Below, piece after piece: positions 19,341-30,251 of a DNA stretch of 64,000 nucleotides. The stretch's first letter is position 1; each line of letters starts with the position of its first letter. This stretch comes from Pseudomonas sp. UMAB-08 (GTDB taxonomy: Bacteria; Pseudomonadota; Gammaproteobacteria; Pseudomonadales; Pseudomonadaceae), in the NCBI RefSeq assembly GCF_900095225.1, contig NZ_LT607420.1, positions 65,392 to 129,391 of the forward strand, read 5' to 3'. Below the pieces are notes generated by a model. The model was not told the DNA's origin. It made no database searches and saw only the letters and a list, made by a program, of their open reading frames with translations. The position numbers and the translations under genes were made by a program.

Positions 19341-20513
19341 ATGGCTTGGAATGAGCCGGGTGGCAACTCGAATAATCAGGATCCTTGGGGTGGTAAGCGC
19401 AAGGGCGGCGACCGCAAGGGGCCACCGGATCTCGACGAGGCCTTCCGAAAGCTGCAGGAAAGCCTGAACGGGTTGTTCGGTGGTGGTAAGAAACGTGGTG
19501 GCGGTGAAGACGGAGGTCAACGCAAGGGCGGCGGTTTAGGTCTGCTCGGCATTGGTCTGGTCGTCATCGCGGCTGTCTGGCTGTATAGCGCCATCTATGT
19601 CGTGGACGAGCAGGAGCAAGCCGTAGTGCTGCGCTTCGGCAAGTACTACGAAACTGTCGGTGCGGGTCTGAATATCTATTTCCCGCCATTCGATCGTAAG
19701 TACATGGAAAACGTCACGCGTGAGCGTGCCTATAGCAAGCAAGGGCAGATGCTGACCGAAGACGAAAACATCGTCGAAGTGCCGCTGACCGTGCAATACA
19801 AAATCACCAACCTGAAAGATTTCGTGCTGAACGTCGATCAGCCGGAAATCAGTCTGCAACATGCGACTGAGAGCGCCTTGCGCCACGTAGTGGGTTCCAC
19901 TGCGATGGATCAGGTGCTGACTGAAGGTCGTGAGTTGATGGCCAGCGAGATCAAGGAGCGTCTGCAACGCTTCCTCGATACGTATCGCACCGGCATCACC
20001 GTGACCCAGGTGAACGTACAAAGCGCTGCGGCACCGCGTGAAGTTCAGGAAGCGTTCGATGACGTGATTCGCGCCCGTGAAGACGAGCAGCGTTCGCGTA
20101 ACCAGGCTGAAACCTATGCTAACGGTGTGATTCCGGAAGCGCGTGGTCAGGCTCAGCGTATCGTCGAAAATGCCAATGGCTATCGCGATGAAGTCGTGTC
20201 TCGTGCCAAGGGTGAAGCTGATCGCTTTACCAAGCTGGTCGTCGAGTACCGCAAGGCTCCAGAAGTGATGCGTCAGCGTCTGTATCTGGACACCATGCAA
20301 GAAGTATTCAGCAACACCAGTAAGGTTCTCGTGACCGGTGGCAACAAAGGGCAGAACAATCTGCTTTATCTGCCATTGGACAAGATGATCGAAAGCGGTC
20401 GTAGCACCACTGCTCCGACAACCGGCGCACCTGCCGCTGCCAATGAAATCGGCGCACGTGCTGCGACCGAGGCTCAACAGCAGCACGATGCGCGTTCAAG
20501 GGAGAGTCGCTGA
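19341..20513 (+). CDS. hflK: FtsH protease modulator HflK
   Basis: An SPFH/band-7 protein that forms, with HflC, a membrane cage regulating FtsH. The start MAWNEPGGNSNN at 19341 has GGAGAG upstream; the longer open frame to 19263 is not typical. The N-terminus is Gly/Lys-rich (GGGKKRGGGEDGG), followed by one membrane helix (about 60-82) and a band-7 domain at about 85-300. The C-terminus is Ala/Thr-rich. It has 390 residues and its stop overlaps the hflC start. Confidence 0.94.
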   Translation: MAWNEPGGNSNNQDPWGGKRKGGDRKGPPDLDEAFRKLQESLNGLFGGGKKRGGGEDGGQRKGGGLGLLGIGLVVIAAVWLYSAIYVVDEQEQAVVLRFGKYYETVGAGLNIYFPPFDRKYMENVTRERAYSKQGQMLTEDENIVEVPLTVQYKITNLKDFVLNVDQPEISLQHATESALRHVVGSTAMDQVLTEGRELMASEIKERLQRFLDTYRTGITVTQVNVQSAAAPREVQEAFDDVIRAREDEQRSRNQAETYANGVIPEARGQAQRIVENANGYRDEVVSRAKGEADRFTKLVVEYRKAPEVMRQRLYLDTMQEVFSNTSKVLVTGGNKGQNNLLYLPLDKMIESGRSTTAPTTGAPAAANEIGARAATEAQQQHDARSRESR

Positions 20514-21382
20514 TGAGCAATAAATCGCTGATCGCCCTGATTGTTTGTGTCGTGCTGGCGGTCGTTGCCTGGAATAGCGTCTACATCGTTGCTCAGACTG
20601 AGCGTGCGGTCTTGCTGCAATTCGGCCGTGTCGTCCAGGCGGACGTCCAGCCAGGTCTGCATGTGAAGGTTCCGTACGTCAATCAGGTGCGCAAGTTCGA
20701 TGGGCGCTTGATGACCCTCGATGCACCGACGCAGCGTTTTCTGACGCTGGAAAAGAAAGCCGTCATGGTTGATGCTTATGCCAAGTGGCGAGTGAAGGAC
20801 GCCGAGCGTTTCTACACTGCGACTTCCGGTCTTAAGCAGATCGCTGATGAACGTCTGTCACGCCGCCTTGAATCCGGGCTGCGCGATCAGTTCGGCAAGC
20901 GCACCTTGCATGAAGTGGTGTCGGGTGAACGTGATGCGTTGATGGCGGATATCACCGCTTCGCTCAACACGATGGCGAGCAAAGAGCTGGGCATTGAAGT
21001 TATTGATGTCCGGGTCAAAGGCATTGACCTGCCTAAAGAAGTGAACCGCAGCGTTTTCGAGCGGATGAGTACCGAACGTGAGCGTGAAGCGCGTGAGCAT
21101 CGGGCCAAAGGTAACGAGCTGGCAGAAGGCATTCGTGCCGATGCCGATCGTCAGCGTCGGGTTCTCCTGGCAGAAGCCTATCGTGAGTCTGAAGAAGCTC
21201 GCGGTGATGGCGATGCCCAGGCGTCCGCGATCTACGCCAAGGCCTACGGTCAGGATCAGGAGTTCTACGCGTTCTACCGTAGCCTGCGCGCCTACCGTGA
21301 AAGCTTCGCGAACAAAAGCGACGTGATGGTGCTGGACCCGAGCAGCGATTTCTTCCGTTATCTGGAAAAATCCAAGCCGTAA
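20513..21382 (+). CDS. hflC: FtsH protease modulator HflC
   Basis: The partner of HflK. The 289-residue protein has one N-terminal membrane helix (residues 3-22, LIALIVCVVLAVVAWNSVYI), a band-7 domain, a helical stretch rich in Glu, Arg and Ala, and ends with the conserved YFAFYRSLRAYRESF-type segment (here EFYAFYRSLRAYRESF). Its first base is the last base of hflK. It ends the hfq-hflX-hflK-hflC run and is followed by terminator-like hairpins. Confidence 0.95.
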   Translation: MSNKSLIALIVCVVLAVVAWNSVYIVAQTERAVLLQFGRVVQADVQPGLHVKVPYVNQVRKFDGRLMTLDAPTQRFLTLEKKAVMVDAYAKWRVKDAERFYTATSGLKQIADERLSRRLESGLRDQFGKRTLHEVVSGERDALMADITASLNTMASKELGIEVIDVRVKGIDLPKEVNRSVFERMSTEREREAREHRAKGNELAEGIRADADRQRRVLLAEAYRESEEARGDGDAQASAIYAKAYGQDQEFYAFYRSLRAYRESFANKSDVMVLDPSSDFFRYLEKSKP

Positions 21383-21388
21383 TCGGTT

Positions 21389-21421
21389 CACCCGCCGGGC
21401 GGCAAAAGCGCCTGGCGGGGT
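21389..21421 (+). terminator. Hairpin after hflC
   Basis: CACCCGCC and GGCGGGGTG form a near-perfect GC-rich inverted repeat around GGGCGGCAAAAGCGCCT. There is no downstream T run, so it may be a Rho-type or processing structure rather than a true intrinsic terminator. Confidence 0.4.
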
Positions 21422-21454
21422 GATCGTTTAGGAAAACGTGTGTATGATGCGGCA

Positions 21455-21477
21455 GCCGGGAAAATCCCGGCTTTTTT
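21455..21477 (+). terminator. Intrinsic terminator upstream of hisZ
   Basis: GCCGGGA-AAA-TCCCGGC followed by TTTTTT. This is a strong 7-bp stem with a T6 tail. It lies only about 14 bases after a TATGAT -10-like hexamer (21443-21448), see the findings. Confidence 0.85.
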
Positions 21478-21673
21478 GCGTCTGCACGATTGATTGGCCA
21501 TGGCGTGGTAAAACGCTGGGCAAGGTTTTTCGAGGAGAGCGGTCTGTAAAGCGGGTCTCGGACCGCTCGTTCTGTTGGGCTTGCACGTAAAAGCACTCAG
21601 AATGTGACCGCACTCTGCTTCACTCAAGGCTCGCCCTCAGGGCTGGCCGCCCGGATCATAGGGGATTGGCGTA

Positions 21674-22861
21674 ATGGCAACGGTTGACCGCTGGCTGCTA
21701 CCAGATGGCATCGAAGAAGTACTGCCGCCGGAAGCGGCGCGCATTGAAGTGGCGCGCCGTCAGGTGTTGGATCTGTTCCAGAGCTGGGGCTATGAGTTCG
21801 TCGTCACCCCGCATATCGAATACCTGGAGTCGCTGCTTACGGGCGCGGGCCAGGACCTGGATCTGCGTACCTTCAAGGTGATCGATCCGCAATCAGGCCG
21901 ACAAATGGGTTTCCGTGCCGATATCACGCCGCAAGTGGCGCGTATCGATGCGCACACCTTGCGCCGCGAAGGGCCGAGCCGCTTGTGCTATGCCGGCAGC
22001 GTGTTGCATGCGCAGCCGCGAGCCTTGTCGTCCTCGCGTAGCCCGATTCAGCTGGGCGCCGAGTTGTACGGCGATGCCAGCCCGAGCAGCGATGTCGAAG
22101 TCATTAGCCTGATGTTGACTATGCTGCAGTTGGCCGACGTGCCCGATGTGCATATGGACCTGGGCCATGTCGGTATTTACCGTGGCCTGGCACGTGCTGC
22201 CGGTTTGTCTGGCGAGGTCGAGCAGCTGTTGTTCGACGCTTTGCAGCGCAAGGCGATAGACGAAGTCATCGCGCTCACCGCTGATTTGCCAGCTGATCTG
22301 GCTGCAATGCTGCGCGCGCTGGTCGATTTGTGTGGTGGTCGTGAAGTGCTTGCGTCCGCTCGTGATCGACTGGCCCACGCGCCTGCTCCAGTGTTGGCTG
22401 CTCTGGATGATTTGCTGGCGATTGCCGAGCGCCTTTCCGCGCGCTTCCCGCAATTGCCGCTGTACTTCGATCTCGGTGAGTTACGGGGTTACCACTACCA
22501 TACCGGCGTCGTGTTTGCGGTGTTCGTGCCGGGCGTCGGTCAGATGATCGCCCAGGGCGGTCGCTATGATGACATCGGCGCGGACTTTGGTCGGGCACGC
22601 CCGGCTACTGGCTTCTCCACGGATTTGAAAACCCTGGTCACCCTGGGGCGTGCGGACATCGAGCTACCGTCTGGCGGTATCTGGATGCCGGACAGTACTG
22701 ATGCGGCACTCTGGCAGCAGGTCTGCCAATTGCGTAGCGAAGGCCATCGTGTGGTTCAGGCATTGCCTGGGCAGCCCGTGTCTGCCGCGCGCGAAGCTGA
22801 TTGTGACCAGCAATTGATTCAGCATGATGGGCTTTGGCAGTTAGTGCCGCTGGCTTCTTGA
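21674..22861 (+). CDS. hisZ: ATP phosphoribosyltransferase regulatory subunit HisZ
   Basis: A histidyl-tRNA-synthetase-like regulatory subunit that activates short-form HisG in the first step of histidine synthesis. It has 395 residues and a class II aaRS-like core: motif-2-like [17 protein letters not shown] and [21 protein letters not shown]. The C-terminal anticodon-binding domain of HisS is absent, as expected for HisZ. A start at 21674 follows GGGGATT. The pairing with purA downstream is conserved in Pseudomonas. Confidence 0.93.
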   Translation: MATVDRWLLPDGIEEVLPPEAARIEVARRQVLDLFQSWGYEFVVTPHIEYLESLLTGAGQDLDLRTFKVIDPQSGRQMGFRADITPQVARIDAHTLRREGPSRLCYAGSVLHAQPRALSSSRSPIQLGAELYGDASPSSDVEVISLMLTMLQLADVPDVHMDLGHVGIYRGLARAAGLSGEVEQLLFDALQRKAIDEVIALTADLPADLAAMLRALVDLCGGREVLASARDRLAHAPAPVLAALDDLLAIAERLSARFPQLPLYFDLGELRGYHYHTGVVFAVFVPGVGQMIAQGGRYDDIGADFGRARPATGFSTDLKTLVTLGRADIELPSGGIWMPDSTDAALWQQVCQLRSEGHRVVQALPGQPVSAAREADCDQQLIQHDGLWQLVPLAS

Positions 22862-24208
<1,347 letters not shown>

Positions 24209-24234
24209 TAAATCGTTGAAATAGTTACTGGAAT

Positions 24235-24271
24235 GCGACAAAGGGCCACTTATGTGGCCCTTTGTCGTTTC
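24235..24271 (+). terminator. Intrinsic terminator of purA
   Basis: CGACAAAGGGCCAC and GTGGCCCTTTGTCG form a 14-bp perfect stem around TTAT, followed by TTT. It separates purA from the chemoreceptor gene. Confidence 0.9.
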
Positions 24272-24293
24272 TGCCTATCGGTTAGTGCTGGCG

Positions 24294-24309
24294 CGGCACG
24301 GCGCTTGCT
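24294..24309 (+). promoter_or_regulatory. Sigma-54 (RpoN) type promoter of the chemoreceptor gene
   Basis: CGGCACG-GCGC-TTGCT matches the -24/-12 consensus TGGCACG-N4-TTGCW at every position but the first. GG (24295-24296) and GC (24307-24308) have the exact 12-base offset. It lies 62 bases before the GTG start, leaving a leader of about 50 nucleotides. Confidence 0.72.
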
Positions 24310-24329
24310 GTAATTATCGTTCCAAAGAG

Positions 24330-24348
24330 TGCCATCATTTTAATGGCA
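24330..24348 (+). repeat. Inverted repeat in the chemoreceptor leader
   Basis: TGCCAT and ATGGCA form a perfect 6-bp dyad with a 7-base spacer (CATTTTA). It lies just downstream of the predicted sigma-54 start and about 20 bases before the GTG, so it could be an mRNA hairpin or a protein-binding site. Confidence 0.4.
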
Positions 24349-24370
24349 TCCGTAGTAGAGGAATAATCCC

Positions 24371-26305
24371 GTGTCTGCCGTCCTTTCTCTTTTACGTAGC
24401 CGCTTGTTGCGGCCTGTGTTCATTGCCCTGGGTGTCGCCCTTTTGGTGCAGGTGTTGGTCGCGGTTGCTCTGACCCGGAGCACGGTGACGGCGCTTGAGG
24501 CTGATTTGGCCACTCGACTAGGTGTAGATTCGCAACACTTGTCTGCGGAGCTTGAGCAAGCGAGTCGGGAAGTTACTTCCAGTCTGGATGCATTGTCATC
24601 CAGCACCCGTCAGCGCCTGAGTGCAGGCCTGTCATCGCGTCTGGAGGATGAGCAGGCGCAACTGCGCGGCACGCTCGAAAAAGATCTCAAAGACTCGGCC
24701 AATGATATGGCGCAGTTGCTGGCGGCGGTCGCCCCGCGTGCCATGTGGGATAACGATACGCCGACCCTGTCGGAGTTTGCCCGCCGCGCTCAGCGCAATC
24801 CGAATGTGCTGTTTGTCATCTATGACGATGCTCAAGGTGAGCACCTGACGCGTTATCTGAATCGCGATAGCCCGCAGATCAAGGCCTTGCTCGCCAAAGG
24901 GGAGGGTGATCGGGCGATGGATAAAGTCCTGAATGCCGCCAAGAATGATCCTTCGGTGTATTACGTCGAGGCCACGATCAGTCCCAATGGCGTCGAGATC
25001 GGCAAGGTGTTGATGGGGGTTTCCACGGCAGCGGTCGAGCAGGATCTTGCGGCTCTGGATAAACGCTTCTCCGCATTAATTGTCGGCGGCGAACAGTTGG
25101 TATCCGACAGTCTGGTAGGTGCGGCGGCCGATAGCTCCGCAGCGTTGCGTACGCGTTTACAGGCGGCTCAAACCGCAGCCACGGCAATGGCCGCCAACAC
25201 CAGCATCACGGTCCAGGAGGCGGCAGCGACATTGCGCTGGAGGATTGGTCTGGGGCTGGCGCTGGTCGGTTTGGGCGTATTACTACTGCTGGCCGTGGTG
25301 CTCGGGCGTCGGGTCGTGAGCAAATTGCATCTGCTGATTGCAGCGCTGGATGATCTGGCTGCGGGTGAAGGCGACTTGACCAAGCGCGTGCAGCTCAACA
25401 GTAACGACGAAATCGGTGACATGGCGTCAGCGGTCAATCGCTTTGTCGACAAGCTTCAACCTATCGTGCGTGAGGCGGGGGATGTGGCGCAGCGTACCGG
25501 GGTGGAAATTGGCGCCTTGAGCCTGCGTAACGCCGGGTCGGGCAAGGCGGCTGAGTTGCAGCGAGACGAAGTGGCCGCCAGTCTCAAAGCCCTTTCGCAG
25601 ATGGCGGATGAGGCTCAGGCAGAAAGTAATGCGATGCAGGCGGCCTTGAAGCAGGTTGTCGATATTCGAGTGGCAACCGACGAAAACACGCGGACGTCAA
25701 CGCAGGTGGGTAACTTGATCGAGGCGCTGGCGGGGCAGGTCGATACAGGCGCCAAGGTCATTGAGCGTCTGGCCCAGCAAAGCGAACAGATTGAAGTGGT
25801 GCTGACGGTTATTCACGGTATTGCCGAGCAAACCAACTTGCTGGCCCTTAACGCGGCAATCGAGGCGGCGCGGGCGGGCGAGACGGGTCGTGGTTTTGCG
25901 GTGGTGGCGGACGAAGTGCGAGCGCTGGCCAGCAAGACCCAAAGCTCCACGGGCGATATCCAGGCTCATATCGGGGCCTTGCAGCAGGGTGCCAAAGAAG
26001 CGGTGGCGGCCATCGGTCTGGCGGGCAGGCAGGCCAGCGAGGGTCTGGCAGTGCTGCGCAACAGCGCCAAGCTGCAATTGACGGTGCAGGCATCGGTAGA
26101 GCAGGTTCATGCCGCCATAGGTCTTGCAACCGAGGCTGCCGCGCATCAGGCGCAAGGCGCACAAGCGGTGAGGGGTCGAGTGGAAGTTATTCACGCTCAG
26201 GCTCAGCGCGCGGCTCAGGCGGTTGTAGAAACCACCGCCAGCGGCAAGGTGCTTGATGGTCTGGCTGCACAATTGAAGGCAAGCCTGGGTCAGTTCCGCG
26301 CTTAA
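24371..26305 (+). CDS. Methyl-accepting chemotaxis protein
   Basis: A 644-residue transmembrane chemoreceptor. TM1 is at about 14-35, a periplasmic ligand region at 36-288, TM2 at about 291-313 ([18 protein letters not shown]), a HAMP domain at about 315-368, and a cytoplasmic signalling domain after that. The hairpin tip that binds CheA and CheW is [32 protein letters not shown], here conserved in full. The periplasmic domain is helical and Ala/Gln-rich; I cannot name its ligand. The start is GTG at 24371 with GAGGAA eight bases upstream. Its own RpoN-type promoter fits regulation with motility or metabolism. Confidence 0.92.
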   Translation: MSAVLSLLRSRLLRPVFIALGVALLVQVLVAVALTRSTVTALEADLATRLGVDSQHLSAELEQASREVTSSLDALSSSTRQRLSAGLSSRLEDEQAQLRGTLEKDLKDSANDMAQLLAAVAPRAMWDNDTPTLSEFARRAQRNPNVLFVIYDDAQGEHLTRYLNRDSPQIKALLAKGEGDRAMDKVLNAAKNDPSVYYVEATISPNGVEIGKVLMGVSTAAVEQDLAALDKRFSALIVGGEQLVSDSLVGAAADSSAALRTRLQAAQTAATAMAANTSITVQEAAATLRWRIGLGLALVGLGVLLLLAVVLGRRVVSKLHLLIAALDDLAAGEGDLTKRVQLNSNDEIGDMASAVNRFVDKLQPIVREAGDVAQRTGVEIGALSLRNAGSGKAAELQRDEVAASLKALSQMADEAQAESNAMQAALKQVVDIRVATDENTRTSTQVGNLIEALAGQVDTGAKVIERLAQQSEQIEVVLTVIHGIAEQTNLLALNAAIEAARAGETGRGFAVVADEVRALASKTQSSTGDIQAHIGALQQGAKEAVAAIGLAGRQASEGLAVLRNSAKLQLTVQASVEQVHAAIGLATEAAAHQAQGAQAVRGRVEVIHAQAQRAAQAVVETTASGKVLDGLAAQLKASLGQFRA

Positions 26306-26327
26306 CCAGGGACTATCGAATGCAAGG

Positions 26328-26348
26328 AGGGTGCGCCAGGCGCACCCT
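26328..26348 (+). terminator. Hairpin after the chemoreceptor gene
   Basis: AGGGTGCG and CGCACCCT form a perfect 8-bp stem with a short CCAGG loop, 22 bases past the stop. There is no T run directly after, so it may be only a 3'-end stabilising hairpin. Confidence 0.5.
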
Positions 26349-26395
26349 GAGGTGGCGGCTTTTGATGATTGATCTAGAATCTCAAACGCAGAAAA

Positions 26396-26428
26396 CACAA
26401 AACCGAGCACGGGGCTCGGTTTTGTTTG
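26396..26428 (-). terminator. Terminator of tRNA-Leu
   Basis: ACAAAACCGAGC and GCTCGGTTTTGT form a 12-bp stem around ACGGG, immediately downstream of the tRNA on the minus strand. The A and T tracts within the stem let it act in both directions, so it may also stop read-through from the chemoreceptor gene. Confidence 0.8.
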
Positions 26429-26431
26429 AAT

Positions 26432-26518
26432 TGGTGCCCAGAAGAAGACTCGAACTTCCACGACCTTGCGGTCACCAGCACCTGAAGCTGGCGTGTCTAC
26501 CAATTTCACCATCTGGGC
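26432..26518 (-). tRNA. tRNA-Leu (anticodon CAG)
   Basis: The 87-nucleotide minus-strand sequence begins GCCCAGATGGTGAAATTGG and ends TCTGGGCACCA, so the acceptor stem (GCCCAGA/TCTGGGC) pairs and CCA is encoded. The anticodon arm is CCAGC-TTCAGGT-GCTGG, giving anticodon CAG for CUG codons. It has the long variable arm of class II tRNAs and the TTCGAGT T-loop. A CUG-reading tRNA fits the GC-rich codon use. It is divergent from rnr. Confidence 0.97.
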
Positions 26519-26741
26519 AGTTCGTTGGGTTCAACAGCAGCTGTTAAGCTATTGTTTACTTTCAACTACAACAACGTTTGCCGTCGTTGTGGGGCGCATC
26601 ATACGGAGGAGCTTAGTACCTGTAAACCCCCGTTGTGAAAAATATTTTCGAAATAGCGAACGGAGATAGCAAATGGTGTCTTCGCGTTTCAATCCGGTAT
26701 ATGCCAAACTAAATATATATAGATAAGGTGAACTCATTCTA

Positions 26742-29360
26742 ATGGCCGATTGGCAGTCCCTCGATCCCGAGGCCGCTCGTGAAGCGGAAAAATACGAAAA
26801 CCCTATCCCCAGCCGTGAGCTGATTTTGCAGCACCTTGCCGATCGGGGGTCTCCGGCGAGTCGCGAGCAATTGGTGGAAGAGTTTGGCCTGACAACTGAA
26901 GACCAGTTCGAAGCCCTGCGTCGCCGCTTGCGCGCAATGGAGCGCGATGCTCAGTTGATATACACCCGCCGGGGCACCTATGCCCCTGTGGACAAGCTCG
27001 ACCTGATCCTGGGTCGGATTACCGGCCACCGTGACGGTTTCGGCTTCCTCATCCCTGATGACGGCACCGATGACTTGTTCATGAGCCCTGCGCAAATGCG
27101 TCTGGTGTTCGACGGCGATCGTGCTTTGGCGCGTGTTTCCGGTCTTGATCGTCGGGGTCGTCGCGAAGGCGTGATCGTCGAAGTGATCTCCCGTGCGCAC
27201 GAAACCATCGTGGGTCGCTACTTCGAAGAGAGCGGCATCGGCTTCGTCGTGCCCGACAATCCGAAGATCCAGCAGGAAGTCCTGATCACCCCTGGCCGCA
27301 ATTCCAGCGCCAAGATTGGTCAGTTCGTCGAGGTGAAGATTACTCACTGGCCGACGCCGCGCTTCCAGCCGCAAGGCGATGTGGTCGAAGTCGTGGGCAA
27401 TTACATGGCGCCCGGCATGGAAATCGACATTGCCCTGCGCACCTACGATATTCCGCACGTCTGGCCTGAAGCGGTGCTCAAAGAAGCCGCCAAGCTCAAG
27501 CCGGAAGTGGAAGAGAAGGACAAGGAACACCGCGTCGATCTGCGTCATCTGCCATTCGTTACCATCGATGGCGAAGATGCTCGCGACTTCGACGATGCGG
27601 TTTTCTGTGAAGCCAAGCCCGGCAAGCTGCGTCTGTTTTCCGGTGGCTGGAAGCTGTACGTCGCCATCGCCGACGTATCGAGCTACGTCAAAATCGGTTC
27701 GGCGCTGGACGCTGAATCGCAAGTGCGTGGCAACTCGGTGTACTTCCCCGAGCGCGTGATTCCGATGTTGCCCGAGCAGCTGTCCAACGGCTTGTGCTCG
27801 CTGAATCCGCACGTCGACCGCTTGGCCATGGTCTGTGAAATGACCCTGTCCAAAACCGGCGAGATGACTGATTACCAGTTCTACGAAGCCGTCATTCACT
27901 CCCATGCCCGTCTGACCTACAACAAGGTCAGCTCGATCCTGGAACAGCCGAAAACGGCCGAAGCCAAGGAATTACGTGGCGAATACGCTGGCGTCGTGCC
28001 GCACCTGAAGCAGCTTTATGCGCTGTACAAAGTGCTGCTGAGTGCTCGCCATACCCGTGGCGCGATCGATTTCGAAACCCAGGAAACCCGGATCATCTTC
28101 GGCACTGAGCGCAAGATCGCCGAAATCCGGCCGACCACGCGTAACGATGCGCACAAGCTGATCGAGGAATGCATGCTGGCGGCCAACGTGGCCACGGCTG
28201 AATTCCTGAAAAAGCACGAAATTCCAGCCTTGTACCGTGTGCACGATGGTCCGCCGCCAGAACGACTGGAAAAACTCCGGGCCTTCCTCGGCGAGCTGGG
28301 TCTGTCGCTGCACAAGGGTAAGGACGGTCCGTCGCCGAAGGATTACCAGGCGTTGCTGGCAAGTATCAAGGATCGTCCGGATTTCCACCTGATCCAGACC
28401 GTGATGCTGCGTTCGTTGAGCCAAGCGGTGTACAGCGCGGATAACCAAGGTCACTTCGGCCTGAATTACGAGGCGTACACGCACTTCACTTCGCCGATTC
28501 GTCGCTACCCGGATTTGCTCACGCACCGGGCTATCCGCAGCGTGATCCATTCCAAGCAAGACACCCCGCACGTTCGCCGTGCAGGTGCCATGACCATCCC
28601 GAAAGCGCGCATCTATCCATACGATGAGGCGATTCTGGAACAGTTGGGCGAGCAATGTTCCATGAGCGAGCGCCGTGCCGACGAGGCCACGCGCGACGTG
28701 GTCAACTGGCTCAAGTGCGAGTTCATGAAAGACCGCGTGGGCGAGTCGTTCCCGGGCGTGATCACGGCGGTTACCGGTTTTGGTCTGTTCGTTGAGCTGA
28801 CCGACATCTACGTCGAAGGCTTGGTCCACGTCACTGCCTTGCCGGGCGATTACTACCACTTCGATCCAGTGCATCACCGCTTGGCGGGCGAGCGCACCGG
28901 TCGCAGCTTCCGTTTGGGCGACACGGTTGAAGTGCGAGTCATGCGCGTCGATCTCGACGAACGCAAAATCGACTTCGAGATGGCTGAAAAAACCATCAGC
29001 GCGCCGATTGGCCGCAAGCGTCGTGGCGCTGAACCGGCTGCGACGGAAAAAGCAGCTGCGCCAGCCAAAGCGGGGCGCCGTGGCGCTTCGACCAAGGCTG
29101 CGCCAGTGACTGAAGCCTATCGCCCAAGCGATGCCGTCGCGAAAAACGCGGAAGTGCGCAAAAGCCGTGAGCTGAAGCAAGCCTTGCTGGCAGAAGCGAA
29201 AGGTGGTGGAAAGGCGGCGTCGGGAAAGTCCAGTAAATCGGACTCCGATTCGTCGGCCAAACCAGCCAAACCGAGCAAACACCGTAAAGGCCCGCCAAAA
29301 GCGGGCTCGGCCCCTGCTGCGAAAAGCGGTGGGGTGCGTAAACCTAAGGCCAAGTCATGA
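26742..29360 (+). CDS. rnr: Ribonuclease R
   Basis: A processive 3'-5' exoribonuclease that degrades structured RNA and takes part in rRNA quality control. The 872-residue protein has an N-terminal winged-helix-like region (about 20-90), cold-shock domains (about 90-250), an RNB catalytic domain (about 260-600) with the aspartate cluster in TIDGEDARDFDDAVFCEA, and an S1 domain (about 665-750, GVITAVTGFGLFVEL). The C-terminal tail from about 755 is Lys/Ala/Ser-rich, typical of RNase R and thought to engage duplex RNA or ribosomes. It overlaps rlmB by ATGA. Confidence 0.95.
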   Translation: MADWQSLDPEAAREAEKYENPIPSRELILQHLADRGSPASREQLVEEFGLTTEDQFEALRRRLRAMERDAQLIYTRRGTYAPVDKLDLILGRITGHRDGFGFLIPDDGTDDLFMSPAQMRLVFDGDRALARVSGLDRRGRREGVIVEVISRAHETIVGRYFEESGIGFVVPDNPKIQQEVLITPGRNSSAKIGQFVEVKITHWPTPRFQPQGDVVEVVGNYMAPGMEIDIALRTYDIPHVWPEAVLKEAAKLKPEVEEKDKEHRVDLRHLPFVTIDGEDARDFDDAVFCEAKPGKLRLFSGGWKLYVAIADVSSYVKIGSALDAESQVRGNSVYFPERVIPMLPEQLSNGLCSLNPHVDRLAMVCEMTLSKTGEMTDYQFYEAVIHSHARLTYNKVSSILEQPKTAEAKELRGEYAGVVPHLKQLYALYKVLLSARHTRGAIDFETQETRIIFGTERKIAEIRPTTRNDAHKLIEECMLAANVATAEFLKKHEIPALYRVHDGPPPERLEKLRAFLGELGLSLHKGKDGPSPKDYQALLASIKDRPDFHLIQTVMLRSLSQAVYSADNQGHFGLNYEAYTHFTSPIRRYPDLLTHRAIRSVIHSKQDTPHVRRAGAMTIPKARIYPYDEAILEQLGEQCSMSERRADEATRDVVNWLKCEFMKDRVGESFPGVITAVTGFGLFVELTDIYVEGLVHVTALPGDYYHFDPVHHRLAGERTGRSFRLGDTVEVRVMRVDLDERKIDFEMAEKTISAPIGRKRRGAEPAATEKAAAPAKAGRRGASTKAAPVTEAYRPSDAVAKNAEVRKSRELKQALLAEAKGGGKAASGKSSKSDSDSSAKPAKPSKHRKGPPKAGSAPAAKSGGVRKPKAKS

Positions 29361-30118
29361 GTCAGTTGGAAAAGATCTACGGTTTGCATGCCGTAGAAGC
29401 GTTGTTGCGTCACCACCCGAAACGCGTCAAGCAAGTCTGGCTGGCTGAAAACCGCAACGATCCGCGGGTTCAGGTATTGATCCAGCTGGCTAACGAGAAC
29501 CGTGTGTCAGTGGGTCAGGCCGAGCGTCGCGAAATGGACGTCTGGGTCGAAGGCGTGCACCAGGGTGTGGTTGCCGAGGTCAGCCCGAGTCAGGTGTGGG
29601 GTGAAGCCATGCTTGATGAATTGCTCGACCGTACCGAAGGCGCGCCACTGATTCTCGTGCTCGATGGCGTGACCGATCCGCATAACCTCGGCGCGTGCCT
29701 GCGCACTGCCGATGCGGCCGGTGCGCTCGCGGTTGTGGTGCCCAAGGACAAGTCGGCGACATTGACGCCGACGGTCCGAAAAGTGGCCTGCGGCGCGGCG
29801 GAAGTGATTCCGTTGGTGGCGGTTACTAACCTGGCTCGTACCCTTGAGAAGCTTCAGCAGCGCGGCCTTTGGGTCGTGGGTACGGCGGGTGAGGCTGAGG
29901 TTGAGCTGTATCAGCAAGACCTGACCGGCCCGACGATTCTGATCATGGGTGCCGAAGGCAAGGGCATGCGTCGCTTGACTCGCGATCATTGCGATTACCT
30001 GGTGCGCCTGCCGATGGCCGGCAGCGTCAGCAGCCTGAACGTCTCTGTGGCGACAGGCGTGTGCCTGTTCGAAGCGTTGCGTCAGCGCAGCGTCAAGGCG
30101 GCCGGCAAGAAAACCTGA
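29357..30118 (+). CDS. rlmB: 23S rRNA (guanosine-2'-O-)-methyltransferase RlmB
   Basis: A SPOUT methyltransferase that methylates the 2'-O of G2251 (E. coli numbering) in the peptidyl-transferase region. It has 253 residues. The N-terminal L30-like domain starts EKIYGLHAVEALLRHHPKR; the trefoil-knot catalytic domain has LDGVTDPHNLGACLRTADAAG, MGAEGKGMRRL and VRLPMAGSVSSLNVSVA. Its start overlaps the rnr stop, so the two are translated in series. A REP-like palindrome follows the stop. Confidence 0.95.
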   Translation: MSQLEKIYGLHAVEALLRHHPKRVKQVWLAENRNDPRVQVLIQLANENRVSVGQAERREMDVWVEGVHQGVVAEVSPSQVWGEAMLDELLDRTEGAPLILVLDGVTDPHNLGACLRTADAAGALAVVVPKDKSATLTPTVRKVACGAAEVIPLVAVTNLARTLEKLQQRGLWVVGTAGEAEVELYQQDLTGPTILIMGAEGKGMRRLTRDHCDYLVRLPMAGSVSSLNVSVATGVCLFEALRQRSVKAAGKKT

Positions 30119-30130
30119 GGTAGGCGTATC

Positions 30131-30213
30131 CCTGTAGGAGCGGGCTTGCCCGCGATGGCGGTTTGTCAGGCACACAGCATCAAGCTGATCGCAGGCAAGC
30201 CAGCTCCTACAGG
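30131..30213. repeat. Pseudomonas REP palindrome pair
   Basis: CCTGTAGGAGCGGGCTTGCC at 30131 and the near-inverse GGCAAGCCAGCTCCTACAGG ending at 30213 face each other across about 43 bases. This is the familiar Pseudomonas REP/REPIN family (GGGCTTGCCCGCGA core), usually found once between genes. It lies between rlmB and the rpsF promoter and may act as a transcription or mRNA-stability boundary. Confidence 0.75.
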
Positions 30214-30251
30214 ATTTGTGCCCTGTATTGCTCAAATAATCACCAATTGCC

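Noticed and set aside
25697..26512. Open minus-strand frame of 271 codons running through tRNA-Leu into the antisense of the chemoreceptor gene
   Set aside because: Its first residues (MVKLVDTPASG...) are simply the tRNA gene read as protein, and the rest is antisense to a well-supported gene.
26432..26741. tRNA-Leu as an integration site for a mobile element
   Set aside because: No integrase or repeated tRNA 3' end nearby; both sides are the usual Pseudomonas neighbours.
27972..29282. 436-codon minus-strand frame opposite rnr
   Set aside because: Antisense to the RNB and S1 domains; no family-like sequence.
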